The notes under the pieces are model-generated. The model was not told the origin of the DNA. It worked only from the letters and a program-made list of their open reading frames with translations, and ran no database searches. DNA of 64,000 bases from Leptodactylus fallax (Eukaryota; Chordata; Amphibia; Anura; Leptodactylidae): the NCBI GenBank assembly GCA_947044405.1, contig CAMRHE010000063.1:4824501-4888500 (forward strand). The letters run 5' to 3'. Both the position numbers and the translations under genes were made by a program. Shown piece after piece: positions 45,379 through 56,709 of the stretch (the first letter of the stretch is position 1; every line of letters starts with the position of its first letter).

Positions 45379-46956
45379 AAGTGGGGAAAAAAAAGTATTT
45401 AGTCAGTCACCAATTTTGCAAGTTCTTCCACTTAAAAAGATGAGAGAGCCCTGTAATTGTCATCATAGGTAGACCTCAACTATGAGAGACAAAATGAGAA
45501 AACATATCTAGAAAATCACATTGCCTGATTTTTTAAGAATTTATTTGCAAATTATGGTGGAAAATAAGTATTTGGTCACCTACAAACAAGCAAGATTTCT
45601 GGCTCTCACAGACCTGTAACTTCTTCTTTAAGAGGCTCCTCTGTCCTCCACTCATTACCTGTAGTAATGGCTCCTGTTTGACATTGTTATCAGTATAAAA
45701 GACACCTGTCCACAACCTCAAACAGTCACACTCCAAACTCCACTATGGTGAAGACCAAAGAGCTGTGGAAGGACCAGAAACAAAATGGTAGCCCTGCACC
45801 AGGCTGGGAAGACTGAATCTGCAATAGGCAAGCAGCTTGGTGTGAAGAAATCAACTGTGGGAGCAATAATTAGAAAATGGAAGACATACAAGACCACTGA
45901 TAATCTCCCTCCATCAGGGGCTCCACGCAAGATCTCACCCCGTGGGGTCAAAATGATCACAAGAACGGTGAGCAAAAATCCCAGAACCACACGGGGGACC
46001 TAGTGAATGACCTGCAGAAAGCTGGGACTAACGTAACAAAGGCTACCGTCAGTAACACACTACGCTGCCAGGGACTCCGATCCTGGAGTGCCAGACATGC
46101 TTAAGCCAGGACATATCCGGGCCCGTCTGAAGTTTGCTAGAGAGCATTTGGATGTTCCAGAAGAGTATTGGGAGAATGTTATATGGTCAGATGAAACCAA
46201 AGTAGAACTGTTTGGTAGAAACACAACTCGTCGTGTTTGGAGGAGAGTGAATGCTGAGTTGCATCCAAAGAACACCATATCTACTGTGAAGCATGGGGGG
46301 GCAACATCATGCTTTGGGGCTGTTTCTCAGCAAAGGGACCAGGACGACTGATCCGTGTACATGAAAGAATGAATGGGGCCAGGTATCGTGAGATTTTGAG
46401 TGCAAACCTCCTTCCATCAGCAAGGGCATTGAAGATGAAACGTGGCTGGGTCTTTCAGCATGACAATGATCCCAAGCACACCGCCAGGGCAATGAAGGAG
46501 CGGCTTCGTAAGAAGCATTTCAAGGTCCTGGAGTGGCCTAGCCAGTCTCCAGATCTCAACCTCATAGAAAACCTTTGGAGAGAGTTGAAAGTCCGTGTTG
46601 CCCAGCGACAGCCCCAAAACATCACTTCTCTAGAGGAGATCTGCATGGAGGAATGGGCCAACATACCAGCAACAGTGTGTGCCAACCTTGTGAAGACTTA
46701 CAGAAAACGTTTGACCTCTATCATTGCCATGAAAGAATATATAACAAAGTATTGAGATGAACGTTCGTTATGGACCAAATACTTATTTTCCACCATAATT
46801 TGCAAATAAATTCTTTAAAAATCAGACAATGTGATTTCTCATTTTGTCTCTCATAGTTGAGGTCTACCTATTATGTCAATTACAGGCCGGCCTCATCTTT
46901 TTAAGTGGGGGAACTTGCACAATTGGTGGCTGACTAAATACTTTTTTTCCCCACTG
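45379..46956 (+). mobile_element. Tc1-like element, 1578 bp, inactive
   Basis: The right end CAGTGGGGAAAAAAAGTATT (reverse complement, ending at 46956) matches the left end from 45379, where the first base has changed (aagtgggg). TA lies at 45377-45378 and 46957-46958. Each inverted repeat holds an outer and an inner direct repeat around 'agtatttagtcag' and 'aagtatttggtcacc' (45561-45580; mirrored at 46774-46792), the IR/DR layout. The transposase is broken. Confidence 0.96.
45745..46755 (+). pseudogene. Tc1-like transposase, frameshifted (DD34E)
   Basis: Starts at ATG 45745 (MVKTKELW) and ends at the stop at 46753-46755 (KEYITKY). At least four disruptions are visible: a small indel near 45770, a base lost in the G-run near 45997, a deletion of several bases near 46098, and an indel in the G-run near 46300. 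Domains in order are helix-turn-helix ([17 protein letters not shown]), the basic GAPRKIS linker, WSDETKVELFG with the first catalytic D, QHDNDPKH with the second D, and [11 protein letters not shown] with the E, spaced by 34 residues. The last 148 codons (46309-46755) remain open. It is related to but clearly distinct from the other two Tc1 copies, so three separate lineages invaded this window. Confidence 0.95.
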
Positions 46957-46958
46957 TA

Positions 46959-47408
46959 CATATATGCCTTTAACGGAGCAGACTATTGGAGCTGAAATCT
47001 GAGCACTTGGTACCACCCTGACTTTGGAACTCAGAGTAGAAAGTTGAAAGAAACTATGATTGGTCTCTTCCTCCCTGGAAGAGTAAGTGAGTTAGCCCAC
47101 CAGCTAATAGAGTATGAGGTGACTGAGCCCCTGTTAGGCTTGCCTGCAAGTTAGCTCAATGGCAGTTATAGTGTTGTTCTCCAGTCAGGATATGGGAATA
47201 ATCCCTGCTCATTTTGATGTTGTGTCTGTGAGGGTAATGTTACGTAGACCTCAGGCAGGACACCAGGGCAGGGCATTGCAGATGCTTTGTAGATTTAGTG
47301 AATTTAGCACACTGATAAAGACAAAGACTGCTCTGGTAAGGAAGACACAGACTGCCACCTGAGGAGTACAAGTTCAGCTCCAGCCCTAGTGGAAAGCTAA
47401 GCACTGTA
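46959..47408. other. No gene recognised
   Basis: Unassigned sequence between the Tc1 copy and the hAT element. Confidence 0.3.
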
Positions 47409-47416
47409 CCTCCATT

Positions 47417-48226
47417 CAGTGGCGTAACTAGGAATGGCTGGGCCCCAAGGTGAACATTTGACATGGCAGCCCCCCCCGAAACACTGCCCCCAACCCCCCC
47501 CAAACCGCCCCCTCCAACACCCCCCTGCACAAACCGCATTCCTGCACACTGTATTATGCCCCTTAGTGGCCCCTGCACACAGTATTATGCCCCATAGTGG
47601 CCCCTGCACACAGTATTATGCAGCATAGTGGCCCCTGCACACAGTATTATGCCCCATAGTGGCCCCTGCACACAGTATTATGCAGCATAGTGGCCCCTGC
47701 ACACAGTATTATGCCCCATAGTGGCCCCTGCACACATTATTATGCCCCATAGTGGCCACTGAACACAGTAGTATGCCCCACTGTGGACCACCCATGAACG
47801 ATTATTATACTTTGGGGTCTTTTCAGACACAGGGAAGGATAAAAACATAAAAACAATGCTACTTACCTCTCCCTCGCTCCACTGCACTCCCGTGCGCTAC
47901 TTCGGCCATCTTCAATGTTGGACCAGATCTCGCGTGATCCAGGCCGGCGTCGCGACGCATAATGATGTTGGGTGACGTTTGGGACGTCACCAAACAGGCC
48001 CGAAGCCTGTCGGAGCGCAGGAGAGGTGAATTACAGTGTTTTTTATGTTTGCTTACTTCCCCAGGGCCCCCAATCGTTATACTCCGGGGTCTGAAAAGAC
48101 CCCAGAGTATAATGATAGCAGTGTTTGTGGGATTCGCGGTAGCCGCTGCCACAGGGCTCTAGGCCCCTTAATGTCCCAAGCCCTGTGGCAGCTGCTACCG
48201 CTGCTACCCCGGTATTTACGCCCCTG
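47417..48226. mobile_element. hAT non-autonomous element, 810 bp, perfect 8-bp target duplication
   Basis: The left end CAGTGGCGTAACTAGGAATG and the right end (reverse complement) CAGGGGCGTAAATACCGGGG are flanked by cctccatt on both sides (47409-47416 and 48227-48234). It contains a 31-bp minisatellite (47545-47790) and a GC-rich core with 'ggtgacgtttgggacgtca'. A hairpin of 'actccggggtct'/'agaccccagagt' lies near 48080-48110, and a consensus splice donor on the minus strand at 47861-47868. Near the right end, 'gtggcagctgctaccgctg' pairs with 'gcggtagccgctgccac' at 48136. No ORF for a transposase. Confidence 0.95.
47545..47790 (+). repeat. 31-bp minisatellite inside the hAT element, 8 units
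   Basis: The 'gtattatgc' start of each unit falls at 47551, 47582, 47613, 47644, 47675, 47706, 47737 and 47768, exactly 31 bp apart. Units alternate between 'gccccatag' and 'gcagcatag' in the middle of the array, so the recent duplication unit was 62 bp. Confidence 0.95.
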
Positions 48227-48234
48227 CCTCCATT

Positions 48235-49671
48235 ATCTGTGAGCTGTACCTGTTCTGTGTAAAAACCATGAGATCCTACATGCAAATCTGAGTCTTATTT
48301 GTGTACCTACCATCACAGGCATTCCAACCACCATCAGGCTCAGGAAGGTATACTTCTATTATGGCGTATCCTGAGGGAAACACTACTACTAACACCAGAC
48401 ACTCTGCAGGCCCCCTCAGCACTGCACCAGCCTTGGAGGAGTGATCTGGTTGAGGTCCTTTCCACCATGACCACAAGGACCACTACTCTTAACCTTCAGG
48501 CCTTCCTCCTAGTGGGCAGTTGCCAATCGTCAGGCCAGCTTCCATTGAAAAAGGAATTATTGAGATGGCTCTTGTACATTTGCATTGGCCAACTTTCTTC
48601 CTGAAAATAATGCAGTAATAAACAATTCTAAAACCTTGGTTTATGTTTACTCCCATTCCCTTGGTCTATTTTTACCTTTCAGTCAAAAATAATAAACCAC
48701 AAAATCTGTTCACATCTCCGAGGGAACAAATAATTTTCACATTGCATTTTATTGTACCTCCCAATGGGAATTTTTATACATTTTTGATTCACTTAGCTGT
48801 CTTTTAACAAAAAGTACCAAAAAAAGAAGCAGAAGAAGTTTTGTTTGGTAACCTGACAGGCGTCTGTAAAGCACAGAGCAGTGAATGCACATCAGACCTG
48901 CCGTTTCACTGTGTGAGTTAGTATTTTGATTGTAGCGGAGCGGACTACACTTGTTAGTGCAGCCTTTGTCACATTAAATATATGTAATGCGTCCAAAACA
49001 CAGACCAAGAAAAGGCAGAGAATGAGCTTTTTACATTAGTGACAGCAGGTAGACACACTGGAGTCAGCCAGGGACACGGCTTATTCTGCTACGTCCTCTT
49101 CTTTGACAGCGCATCTTGCATGCTGATTGCGACATGATGTCAGACTGCGAGCCGCTCGCTCCCTCAGCACTATCCGTAACAGCGAGTGAGTAACCACAAG
49201 AGACAGCGCCTGTACAGAGCCGGCTCCTGTGTATGTGGGACTGCGTCACTTGCCATAGTCTGAAGAGACAGCTGGAGGAAACTAACTACTTCATTATTAA
49301 GGAACCTAGACCCAATCTGGAGTTTCCAAAATGGCTGTGTTTTTCAGAGGCGGCCCCGTCTATATGTCCTATTAGGGTATGTGGATGCCGTAGAGGGGCA
49401 TAGTACCCCACTATATGAGTAAGTGCAAAAAGTCCTAGTTTTGGCTGACACAAGCTGACCGTATACTTCATTACATGGACAGCTGGTCATCTGCATAGTT
49501 GTAATACTACATTTTCCCAGGGAACATGTATAGCCCACGGCAACGCCAAATCAGCTGTTTGCCAGTGGTGTAAGAAGTTGGACCTGGTGGTGAAACAGCG
49601 CTATTTCATTCTATTGAGAAAAGTTGAGTAACTTTGAAAATGTTTTCCATTCACATATATGCAAAATTAAA
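48235..49671. other. No gene recognised; candidate conserved element at 48605-48810
   Basis: 48605-48810 is repeat-free and motif-like ('cttggtttatgtttactccc' forkhead-like, 'aataataaaccacaaaatct', 'acaaataattttcacattgc'). An ORF pair at 48299-48604 is unrecognised. Conservation cannot be judged here. Confidence 0.3.
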
Positions 49672-50030
49672 GGCTAAAAATATTGATGACCTATCCTAAA
49701 GATAAACATCCACAAATCTAATATTAGTGACACCCACCACCCCCAGCGATCAGCTTTTCAGCAGCTGATACACAGATAATGGAGCAGGAAGCAGACAGCT
49801 CCGTTTATTGCGTAGTGGCAGAACTGTGTTACTGCAGCTTAGCGCACCTTCAAATAAACTGGAGCTGATCTGCAGTACCTGGTCTGACCACTACACAGAG
49901 AACAGAGCTGTTTCTTTCCTGCTCCTGTATATCAGACGCTGAGAACAGCTGATCGGTGAGGGTCCCAGGTGTCTGACTCCCACAAATCTGGTATTGATGA
50001 CCTATCTTTAGGATGTTGCAGGATAATCTG
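49672..50030. mobile_element. Foldback MITE, family D
   Basis: 'atgacctatcctaaagataa' near 49689 pairs with 'gacctatctttaggatgttg' near 49998, and the inner arms 'agcgatcagcttttcagcag' against 'gaacagctgatcggtgagg' also pair. The terminal motif 'attgatgacctat' recurs, more decayed, at 26443, 52838, 55155 and 57310. One family-D copy is the host of the hAT insertion at 56999. Confidence 0.75.
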
Positions 50031-50403
50031 TTGGTAGCCTATATGTGCTCTATAGTCACACTGCAAATAATTTTGGATCCAAAATCGATAATTGCCAAAT
50101 TAACTTTAAAAAAACATAAAAAATGAGACCAGAAAATGTTCTGTTTTCTGTTTTATTAGTATTACTACGTGACTGTAGCTACGCCTATCTTAGGTCAGAT
50201 ATTCGTACACATTGTGACTCAATATCTTAACTTTGTGTTACTGTAATTTCAACTCCCACATAGCACTTAACTCTAGTATACATATCTAAATATAGCTTTG
50301 AATGTGAATGGAGAGTAACATCCTGGAACTCAAAAGTACTGCAAGATAATCAGATAACTCTGTTTACCGTATGAGAGTACATTTACAGAAAATCCCTTTA
50401 AAC

Positions 50404-52055
50404 CAGTGGTTCTCAACCTTTCTAATGCCGTGACCCCGCAATACAGTTCCTCATGTTGCGTTGACCCCAAACCAAAAAATAATTTTGGTGGCTACTTCAA
50501 AACTGTAATTTTGCTACAGTTATGATTCGGAATGTAAATACCTGATATGCATTATGTATTCTAATTGCTACAAATCAAACATAATTTAAACATAGTGATC
50601 TACCCCCTACACAGGTAATGTTATTAACTATGGGGAAATTGAGAATTATTACAGTAATAGTGCCCCCCATATGAGTAATCTTATTACCTGTGCGGCGTCA
50701 CTATAACTGTAATAGCCCCTCATATACAGACCAAAAACAAAATAGATGCCACACGGCCATTGTTCATATAAATATATCGCTTAACAGTGGCGATAGCCTG
50801 ACTTCACATAAAGACAGAGAGCAGTAATGACCAAGCTTCTGGTTAATATGGGCTTGAGTCATATTATAATATTTACCGTATTTTTCGGACTATAAGACGC
50901 ACCGGACCATAAGACGCACCTAGGTTTTAGAGGAGGAAAGTAGGGAAAAATATTTTAAGACAAAAAAATGTGGTAAAATGTCTAATATATGGAAGTTGTA
51001 GTTTTGCAACAGCTGCAAGGTCACATTGACAGGTGTCCCTGCAGCTGTACGGGGAGGAATAGGGCGTCTTTTTTTGCAGGGCCAGATGTACTTTTTAGTT
51101 ATGCCATTTTGGGGAATGTCTATTGCTTTGATCACTTTTTATTCAAATCAGAGGCGAAACAGCAAAAAATATGGCGGTTTGGCACTTTTGATTTTTTTTC
51201 CCGCTCTGATGTTCACCCTACAAGAAAAATATTTTTATAAGGTTGTAGACCGGGCATTTTCGGACACAGGGATAGGTAATGTGCATGTGTTTCACAGTAA
51301 TTTTGTACTTTTATATGTATTCTAGGGAAAGTGAGTGAGTTAGAACTTTTTTTTTTATTTTAATTTTTTTTTTAATTATTTTATTAGCCCCCCTCCCTTC
51401 ATGGGGCTTGAACCTGCAATCGTTTGATTGCAAGTCCCATAGAATGCAATACAAGTGTATTGCAGTCTATGGGAGATTCTGTACATTACTACTGAGACTG
51501 GTCATAGACCAGTCTCAGTAGTAGTATCCCAGTGACAGGCCTGGGAGCCTTCATTAGGCTCCAGGCTGTCACCGGAACAGGTCGACTCCCGCGATCTCGC
51601 CACGCGGGGGAGTCGACCTGCAACTTAACAGGTATGGGGCCGGTGGGGACCGGGGGCAGTTTTTACAGCCCGGGGGGGGGGGGGCTGCTCACAGATACAG
51701 TAGTAATGCCCGCGGTCAGACTCTGATCGCGGGCATTAGCTCCAGGACTCCGCTGTACAGCGGAGGCCCGGTTGCTATGGTGACCGCTCTGCAGCAGAGC
51801 GGCCGCCATCATTGTAACAGACCCTGCATCCGCGTAACGGCACGGCGGATGCCGGGAGCTACACAGCGCGGGGCACCCTCTCAGGCATTCAGTTTGGAAC
51901 ACACATCCATAACGACGTGCGTTCCAGCTGAATAGCGCGACTTCTCAGCAGCTAAAGCCATTGGAAATATGTATTTTCCGATGGCTTTAGGCGACCCCTG
52001 TGTTTTGGTCATTCGACCCCCGCCGGGGTCGCGACCCACAGGTTGAGAACCGCTG
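50404..52055. mobile_element. SPIN-like hAT element, 1652 bp, perfect 8-bp target duplication
   Basis: The left end CAGTGGTTCTCAACC at 50404 and the right end (reverse complement) CAGCGGTTCTCAACCTGTGG are flanked by ctttaaac on both sides (50396-50403 and 52056-52063). Sub-terminal sequence on the right continues as 'gggtcgcgaccccggcgg' and 'acacaggggtcgcctaaa' read on the minus strand. On the left, 'cctcatgttgcgttgacccc' and 'ataattttggtggctact' are present. These match what I know of SPIN elements, which spread horizontally among tetrapods. No transposase is present. About 1.35 kb of unrelated sequence lies between the SPIN-like ends, including an element with 'tttttcggactataagacgc' at 50882 and a series of hairpins (51415-51852). 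Confidence 0.9.
51415..51852. other. Array of nine successive hairpins inside the SPIN-like element
   Basis: Inverted repeats follow one another at 51415-51432, 51436-51473, 51487-51523 (16-bp perfect arms), 51532-51572, 51578-51620, 51704-51738, 51749-51764, 51784-51802 and 51826-51852. Most arms are perfect or have a single mismatch. A G-run at 51672-51684 lies in the middle. The stretch is much richer in GC and CpG than its surroundings. Confidence 0.85.
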
Positions 52056-52063
52056 CTTTAAAC

Positions 52064-52548
52064 GGTCAATAATTTTTCAGACAACAGTTTCATTTAATAG
52101 AACGTGTGATTCTGGACCAAAATGTAACTATGTTACTATGTGCTTCTATATACTTCTGACTAGCTGCTGTTTAGCTTCATTATAACCTGTAATTGCAGTC
52201 TAGTGTCTCAGGATCTCCTATATTATGACCTCTTCTCGGCTATTTATTTACTATTTTACAGTTACTCCTGGCAGAATTACATGTACATAAACCAGTAGTA
52301 GTAGGAAGAGATAGGGAAGGGGGCAGACTGCTCTATATTGTACTCGCCCCCAGCCTCAGGGAGAAATGTAAGATGTGCTGCAGCCATAATGGGGCTATAA
52401 GCAGAAGAAAAACTTACAGGACATTACAAATGAAAGCTTATACATTCATAGAACTGACTTCCCAACAATAACCTGCACATATTTTATCTTTTCATGAAAA
52501 CTCAGATACCCTTTAAATATTGACCTCACATTCTTGTTTAGGCAATTT
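52064..52548. other. No gene recognised
   Basis: Unassigned sequence; no supportable feature. Confidence 0.3.
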
Positions 52549-52786
52549 TGACCACAACTCCTGTCACGTGACCAAAGATTGCTATGTTGTCCTGCGACTA
52601 CTTCACTAATGTAAGTGAATGGAGTTGCATTAAGACGTCTTGAGTGTTACAAAAAGAGTTTATGCGTCTAGAAGTCATAGTTGCAGCACTCTCAGGGTTA
52701 CAGTGTAACTCCATTCACTTACATTAGTGAAGGACTTGCAGGACAACACAGTGATAATAGTTGCGTGATGGGAGTTGTGATCAAAG
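52549..52786. mobile_element. Foldback MITE, ~238 bp
   Basis: The left arm 52549-52629 ('tgaccacaactcctgtcacg' ... 'atgtaagtgaatggagttg') pairs with the right arm 52705-52786 ('aactccattcacttacatta' ... 'gatgggagttgtgatcaaa') with few mismatches in the inner half. Confidence 0.85.
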
Positions 52787-54144
52787 TCGTTGTGTAGCCC
52801 TTGCCCTAAAGAGGTTTTTAGGGTTTTATTGTTAATGGCCTATCCTTAGGTCCACCAGTGGGGTCCAACACCCTGACGATCAACTGTGCGAAGAGTCCAT
52901 GGTGCTTGGGTGAGCACTTCTTTGCCTTCCAGTCCATTGACACCACATTTATCTCTAATATGTCCGTTCAGCAGCTCAGTCCCATTCAGCAAGTCCCTGC
53001 TTGTGCCTCTTTCAATTAACAGAGTGGCAGGTATTGAGATGTGGGGGGGAGGTTACGGGGCTTTGTCAAGACGTGAAATTTTGTGGTAATTGCCTAGAAG
53101 GGAGTCTGTCACCAAGACCCAGGATATCAACGTCTTTGTTGCTCTAAGGATCTCATTTGTATACTGACAAAAACTTTTTTTTTTTCACTTTATCAACTTT
53201 CCAGCTTAACTTTTGAAATACTGGACAACTTCTTCAGAAATTCTTTTCTCATGCATCCTTTTTACTATGACATATCACAAAAAGACCATTCAGATCAAAC
53301 ATCTGACACATAAATGAAGTTCATTCTTGCAGACCCTGTGTTGTCCTGGTTGTCATTTATAATTCATGGTTGCATTTTTGCACTTTTTCTCCTAAGTGGC
53401 CACAACGGTGGCCATGTATCTGATGAGTTGCACAAGGGGTGTATAATAGCCGCAAATGTCTGTCCTGCAGGGGCATGCATGCTATATAATTGGCTGCCTA
53501 AGCTGGTGTAAATTCTCTCTATTCTAAGCTGGCATAATTCACCCCAGGAGAGTCTTTTTTTTATGAGTTTTACCTTAAAAGCCTTTGTTTACCGCGAGCT
53601 GCCATACTTTGCCATTATCGTGACTTAAAAAGGTAGGACATTTCCATCCTCACCGCCATATGGCTGCCCTACAATGCATTGACCCATAACATCACAATAT
53701 GATGCTAACGTAATGACATATATAGAAAGTGTGAGTACACCAGAGCTTCATCTGTACTATATAGTTTAGTCAAGGGTGCAGAATTTTTTTCAGAAAGAAG
53801 AATGGGTAAGGTTAAAATGTAGTTACATCTGCTCTCGTGCCCCAGGGGGCGTTAACACATTGTAATTTTCATCTAAAAATTGCAAGTCTAATCGTACTTC
53901 ATAGCTGCGTAATGATTCACGTGATCTGAATAGAAACCCTAAGAACAGTAGTACTCACAAAATTGAAAGAAATACAAGAACGTAGATGGTATAGTTGTAT
54001 ATATGTTGAGTGACTGGGTGACCATAGACCATTCTCCGTAGCATCCAGTATGGCTAGTTTCAATTGTTCTCACTTGCAAAGGTGAAAGGGTTGTGCACAA
54101 TTTAGAGCAAACTCCAGGGTGGGTGTAAAACAAAAAAAAAGACA
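52787..54144. other. No gene recognised; family-D fragment at ~52838-52885
   Basis: 'ggcctatccttaggtccac' and 'acaccctgacgatcaac' are a fragment of a family-D-type MITE. The rest is unassigned. Confidence 0.35.
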
Positions 54145-54146
54145 TA

Positions 54147-54798
54147 CACTGACGAGCCAAAGAGTAACAATGTTGTGACTTTCAGGCTCCATATCTCACC
54201 ATCCACTACAGTGTCCAACGTGAGACTCCCATCATTTTATAGACCATCATCTTGGCTATCTCATACATATATGTGACTTGTAACTATTTAGCATATGGTT
54301 AGTTCTGCGGATTTTTGTCATGTAACTGCATTGTTACTGTTTTGCTCCTAAAAATCTAAATTTTAATTTTTATTATTTTGTTAGTATTTTGTAAATCCAC
54401 TTTTGGCTTTCAACACTGCCTGAATCCATCTGGGCAAGCTCTCGATCAGATTTAAGAATGTCTCGACCAAAATCTAATCCCAGGTCTCTTCTACACGTTC
54501 CCAATGTTGGTGCACACTGGTCGACTCACTTGGGTACCAATACAACTTTTTCTTCAACTCTATCCACAAGTGTTGGGTTGAGGTCTGGGGACTGTGGTGG
54601 TCAATCCAGCACATCTACTTCATTGTCATTGAACCATTTCTTTGCTAATCTCATATGCTTTGGGTTGTTGTCCTGCTGGAACACTATGTCGTCCTTTTCA
54701 TACCCATAATACTCGAGTGTACGAAGTAACTCATCTTGTAGGATACTCACATATAGCTCAGCATTGAGACCACCATCAATCCTGTTCAAGTATCCAGA
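54147..54798 (-). mobile_element. Tc1-like element remnant, minus strand, truncated
   Basis: The 3' terminus lies at 54147 (CACTGACGAGCCAAAG after TA at 54145-54146). Sequence runs through the 3' untranslated region into transposase C-terminal coding on the minus strand, and breaks off at about 54798. The 5' half of the element and its other end are absent. Confidence 0.75.
54381..54798 (-). pseudogene. Tc1-like transposase, C-terminal fragment
   Basis: Read on the minus strand, the fragment begins in GYLNRIDGGLNAELY and runs through QQDNNPKHMRLAKKWF (second catalytic D). The following tryptophan codon has become TGA (near 54598), then PPQSPDLNP, after which the catalytic E region is lost by deletion. 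Further on, ERVEETWD is followed by a stop, and then ETFLNLIESLPRWIQAVLKA leads to the normal stop at 54381-54383 (FTKY). One residue is also missing in the NPKH-RLAKK segment. It represents roughly the last 40 per cent of a Tc1 transposase, a fourth lineage distinct from the three longer copies. Confidence 0.85.
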
Positions 54799-55213
54799 CT
54801 TGGAGGCTGGGAGTAGTAGTAGAAATAACAGGCGTTGTCAGCAGTGACCAAATCCTCCAGCTTCTCTCCTGGGCTGGTACAGAGCTGAGGGGGCCTGCAG
54901 GGTAAGTAATGATGGCTCTAGAAGTTCCCCCGCATGAAAACATGTTATACCTGTTGAAACTTTTTAGTGGTGGAAATGAGTCATTACTCATTAGATTCAA
55001 TGGATGGCAGCTGATCTGCAGTACCTGAACTGACCACTACACAGAGAACAGCATTGTCTACTTCTTGCTCTATTCTCTTTGTATCAGCTTTTGAGAACCG
55101 GTTATCAATGGAGGGAGGGTGGCAGAGTGTCAAACCCCCAATGATTTGATATTAATGACCTGTTCTTAGAATAGGTCATCAATATATTTAGCCTAGAAAA
55201 CCCCTTTATTGAT
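54799..55213. repeat. Family-D MITE fragment and donor-bearing segment
   Basis: 55008-55205 has 'agctgatctgcagtacctga', 'ccactacacagagaacagca' and 'attaatgacctgttcttaga', matching one half of family D. At 54889-54906 'ctgcagggtaagtaatg' carries a splice-donor-like motif similar to those in other elements here. Confidence 0.5.
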
Positions 55214-55766
55214 CTGTTCTCTACAAGGTAGAACAATACAGATGCGGTGGAACTCCAGCCAGGATAGCTTAAGCTATAATTTCTGTGTATAAAGCTCAAA
55301 GCGGAGGAAAATTAAACTTTGCTATGGCCTCAGATAGTCCTTATCTTTGACTCATGGACTCATTATTACACTCAAAAATTTGCCGGTGTTAAAAACTTTT
55401 TTGGAAATGATAGTATAGCAGTAGGACAAACACTAACATCAACACTTTTTAAACATAACTATTGACTTTAATTTCACACTTAACTGGGTGCCATCTGCTA
55501 GTATATCACGGTGGGCACAAGTAGGGCACAAGACCCAATCCATTCCACCTTATCGTGACCATGTGAGACCTATTTGTTCTACACTCTACTTTGGATTCCC
55601 TTCGATAACACTATTTTGTCTTGCCTTAAACTGTGTTCTTTGACGGAAAAGAGTTAACCAAAGTTTATTTTTCCTCCGTTTTGAGCTTTATACACAGAAA
55701 TTATAGCTTAAGCTCTCCTGGCTGAAATTCCACAGCACTCGTATTGTTCTACCTTGTAGAGAACAG
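55214..55766. mobile_element. Foldback element with ~115-bp arms
   Basis: The left arm starts 'ctgttctctacaaggtagaa' at 55214 and runs to 'ggaaaattaaactttg' near 55322. The right arm runs from 'caaagtttatttttcc' near 55658 to 'ttctaccttgtagagaacag' at 55766. Agreement between arms is high. The ~335-bp centre is not self-complementary and has no ORF of note. Confidence 0.88.
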
Positions 55767-56709
55767 TGCATACAGAGGATAGCAGCATGCTGTAAGATAG
55801 TGATAGGCTTATCAGAAGTCTCTAATGGATTCACTTGCTTCTACTTATTCCGCTTCTTCTGCACCAGCCTTTTCTATCCCATGTTCCTGTGGTCTTCAGT
55901 AATTAATGTCAGACGAGGGACTTGCATTATAAGCTGCGCTTTTCTTCATTCCCTTGACCCTGTCAGGCTCTGTTTAATCTCCCGCGAAGCGGCTGCAGAT
56001 TTCACTGTGGAGAAGATATAAAAAGAGCCTTCTCGATGGACGCTGTACAACAGTAGTTTCGCTCAGTTCAAAAACGTTGTTGGGCTAGTACGGGGATGTG
56101 TAGTGCTTTTCTTCATCTGGAGAGATAAATCGATATGTAAATTCGGTCCGCTGTAGCCAATTCTCAGAAGCGACTGGTTGGATCTCAAATGGATGAAGAG
56201 CAGAAGTAATCTTTAAGAAATTTACGGAAGCACCGTGGTTCAGAGACATGTTACTGTATTAATATTCATGGATCGCGGCCTTGTAGACCTATTTCCTTCT
56301 GGTGTTAAAGATGTGGTAAACCCAACATCGGCGGCTTCTAAAGAGGCAGTTTAAAAGATGAGGAGCTTTGTTTGACTTGTGTATGGAAATATTTCTAAAG
56401 GTTCCCAGCTAGTCTTGCAAAGGAGTGAAGAGGGTCCAAACTGGATTCAGCAAGAATCTTGCTTCTGGGGTCCCTTGTAGATTACAGTGCTTCATCCCTC
56501 TCGTCAACCATATAACATCTATGATTGTCCTGATAAGTTTTTTTGTTATTGTTGCAGTATCTATGTGATAAAGAGGAGCAAGAGAACGGAGTCCTGCAGC
56601 CTTCAGTATAGCCAATCATTCCTCTTCACCAGGAGTTAGCTCCTGTCACTGCCCTAGGCCACCAGGGATGTTATTATTAAACCTCTCACTGCCCTAGACT
56701 ACTAAGGAT
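55767..56709. other. No gene recognised
   Basis: Repeat-poor sequence with a moderately GC-rich stretch near 55960-56060. No ORF with recognisable homology. Confidence 0.3.
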
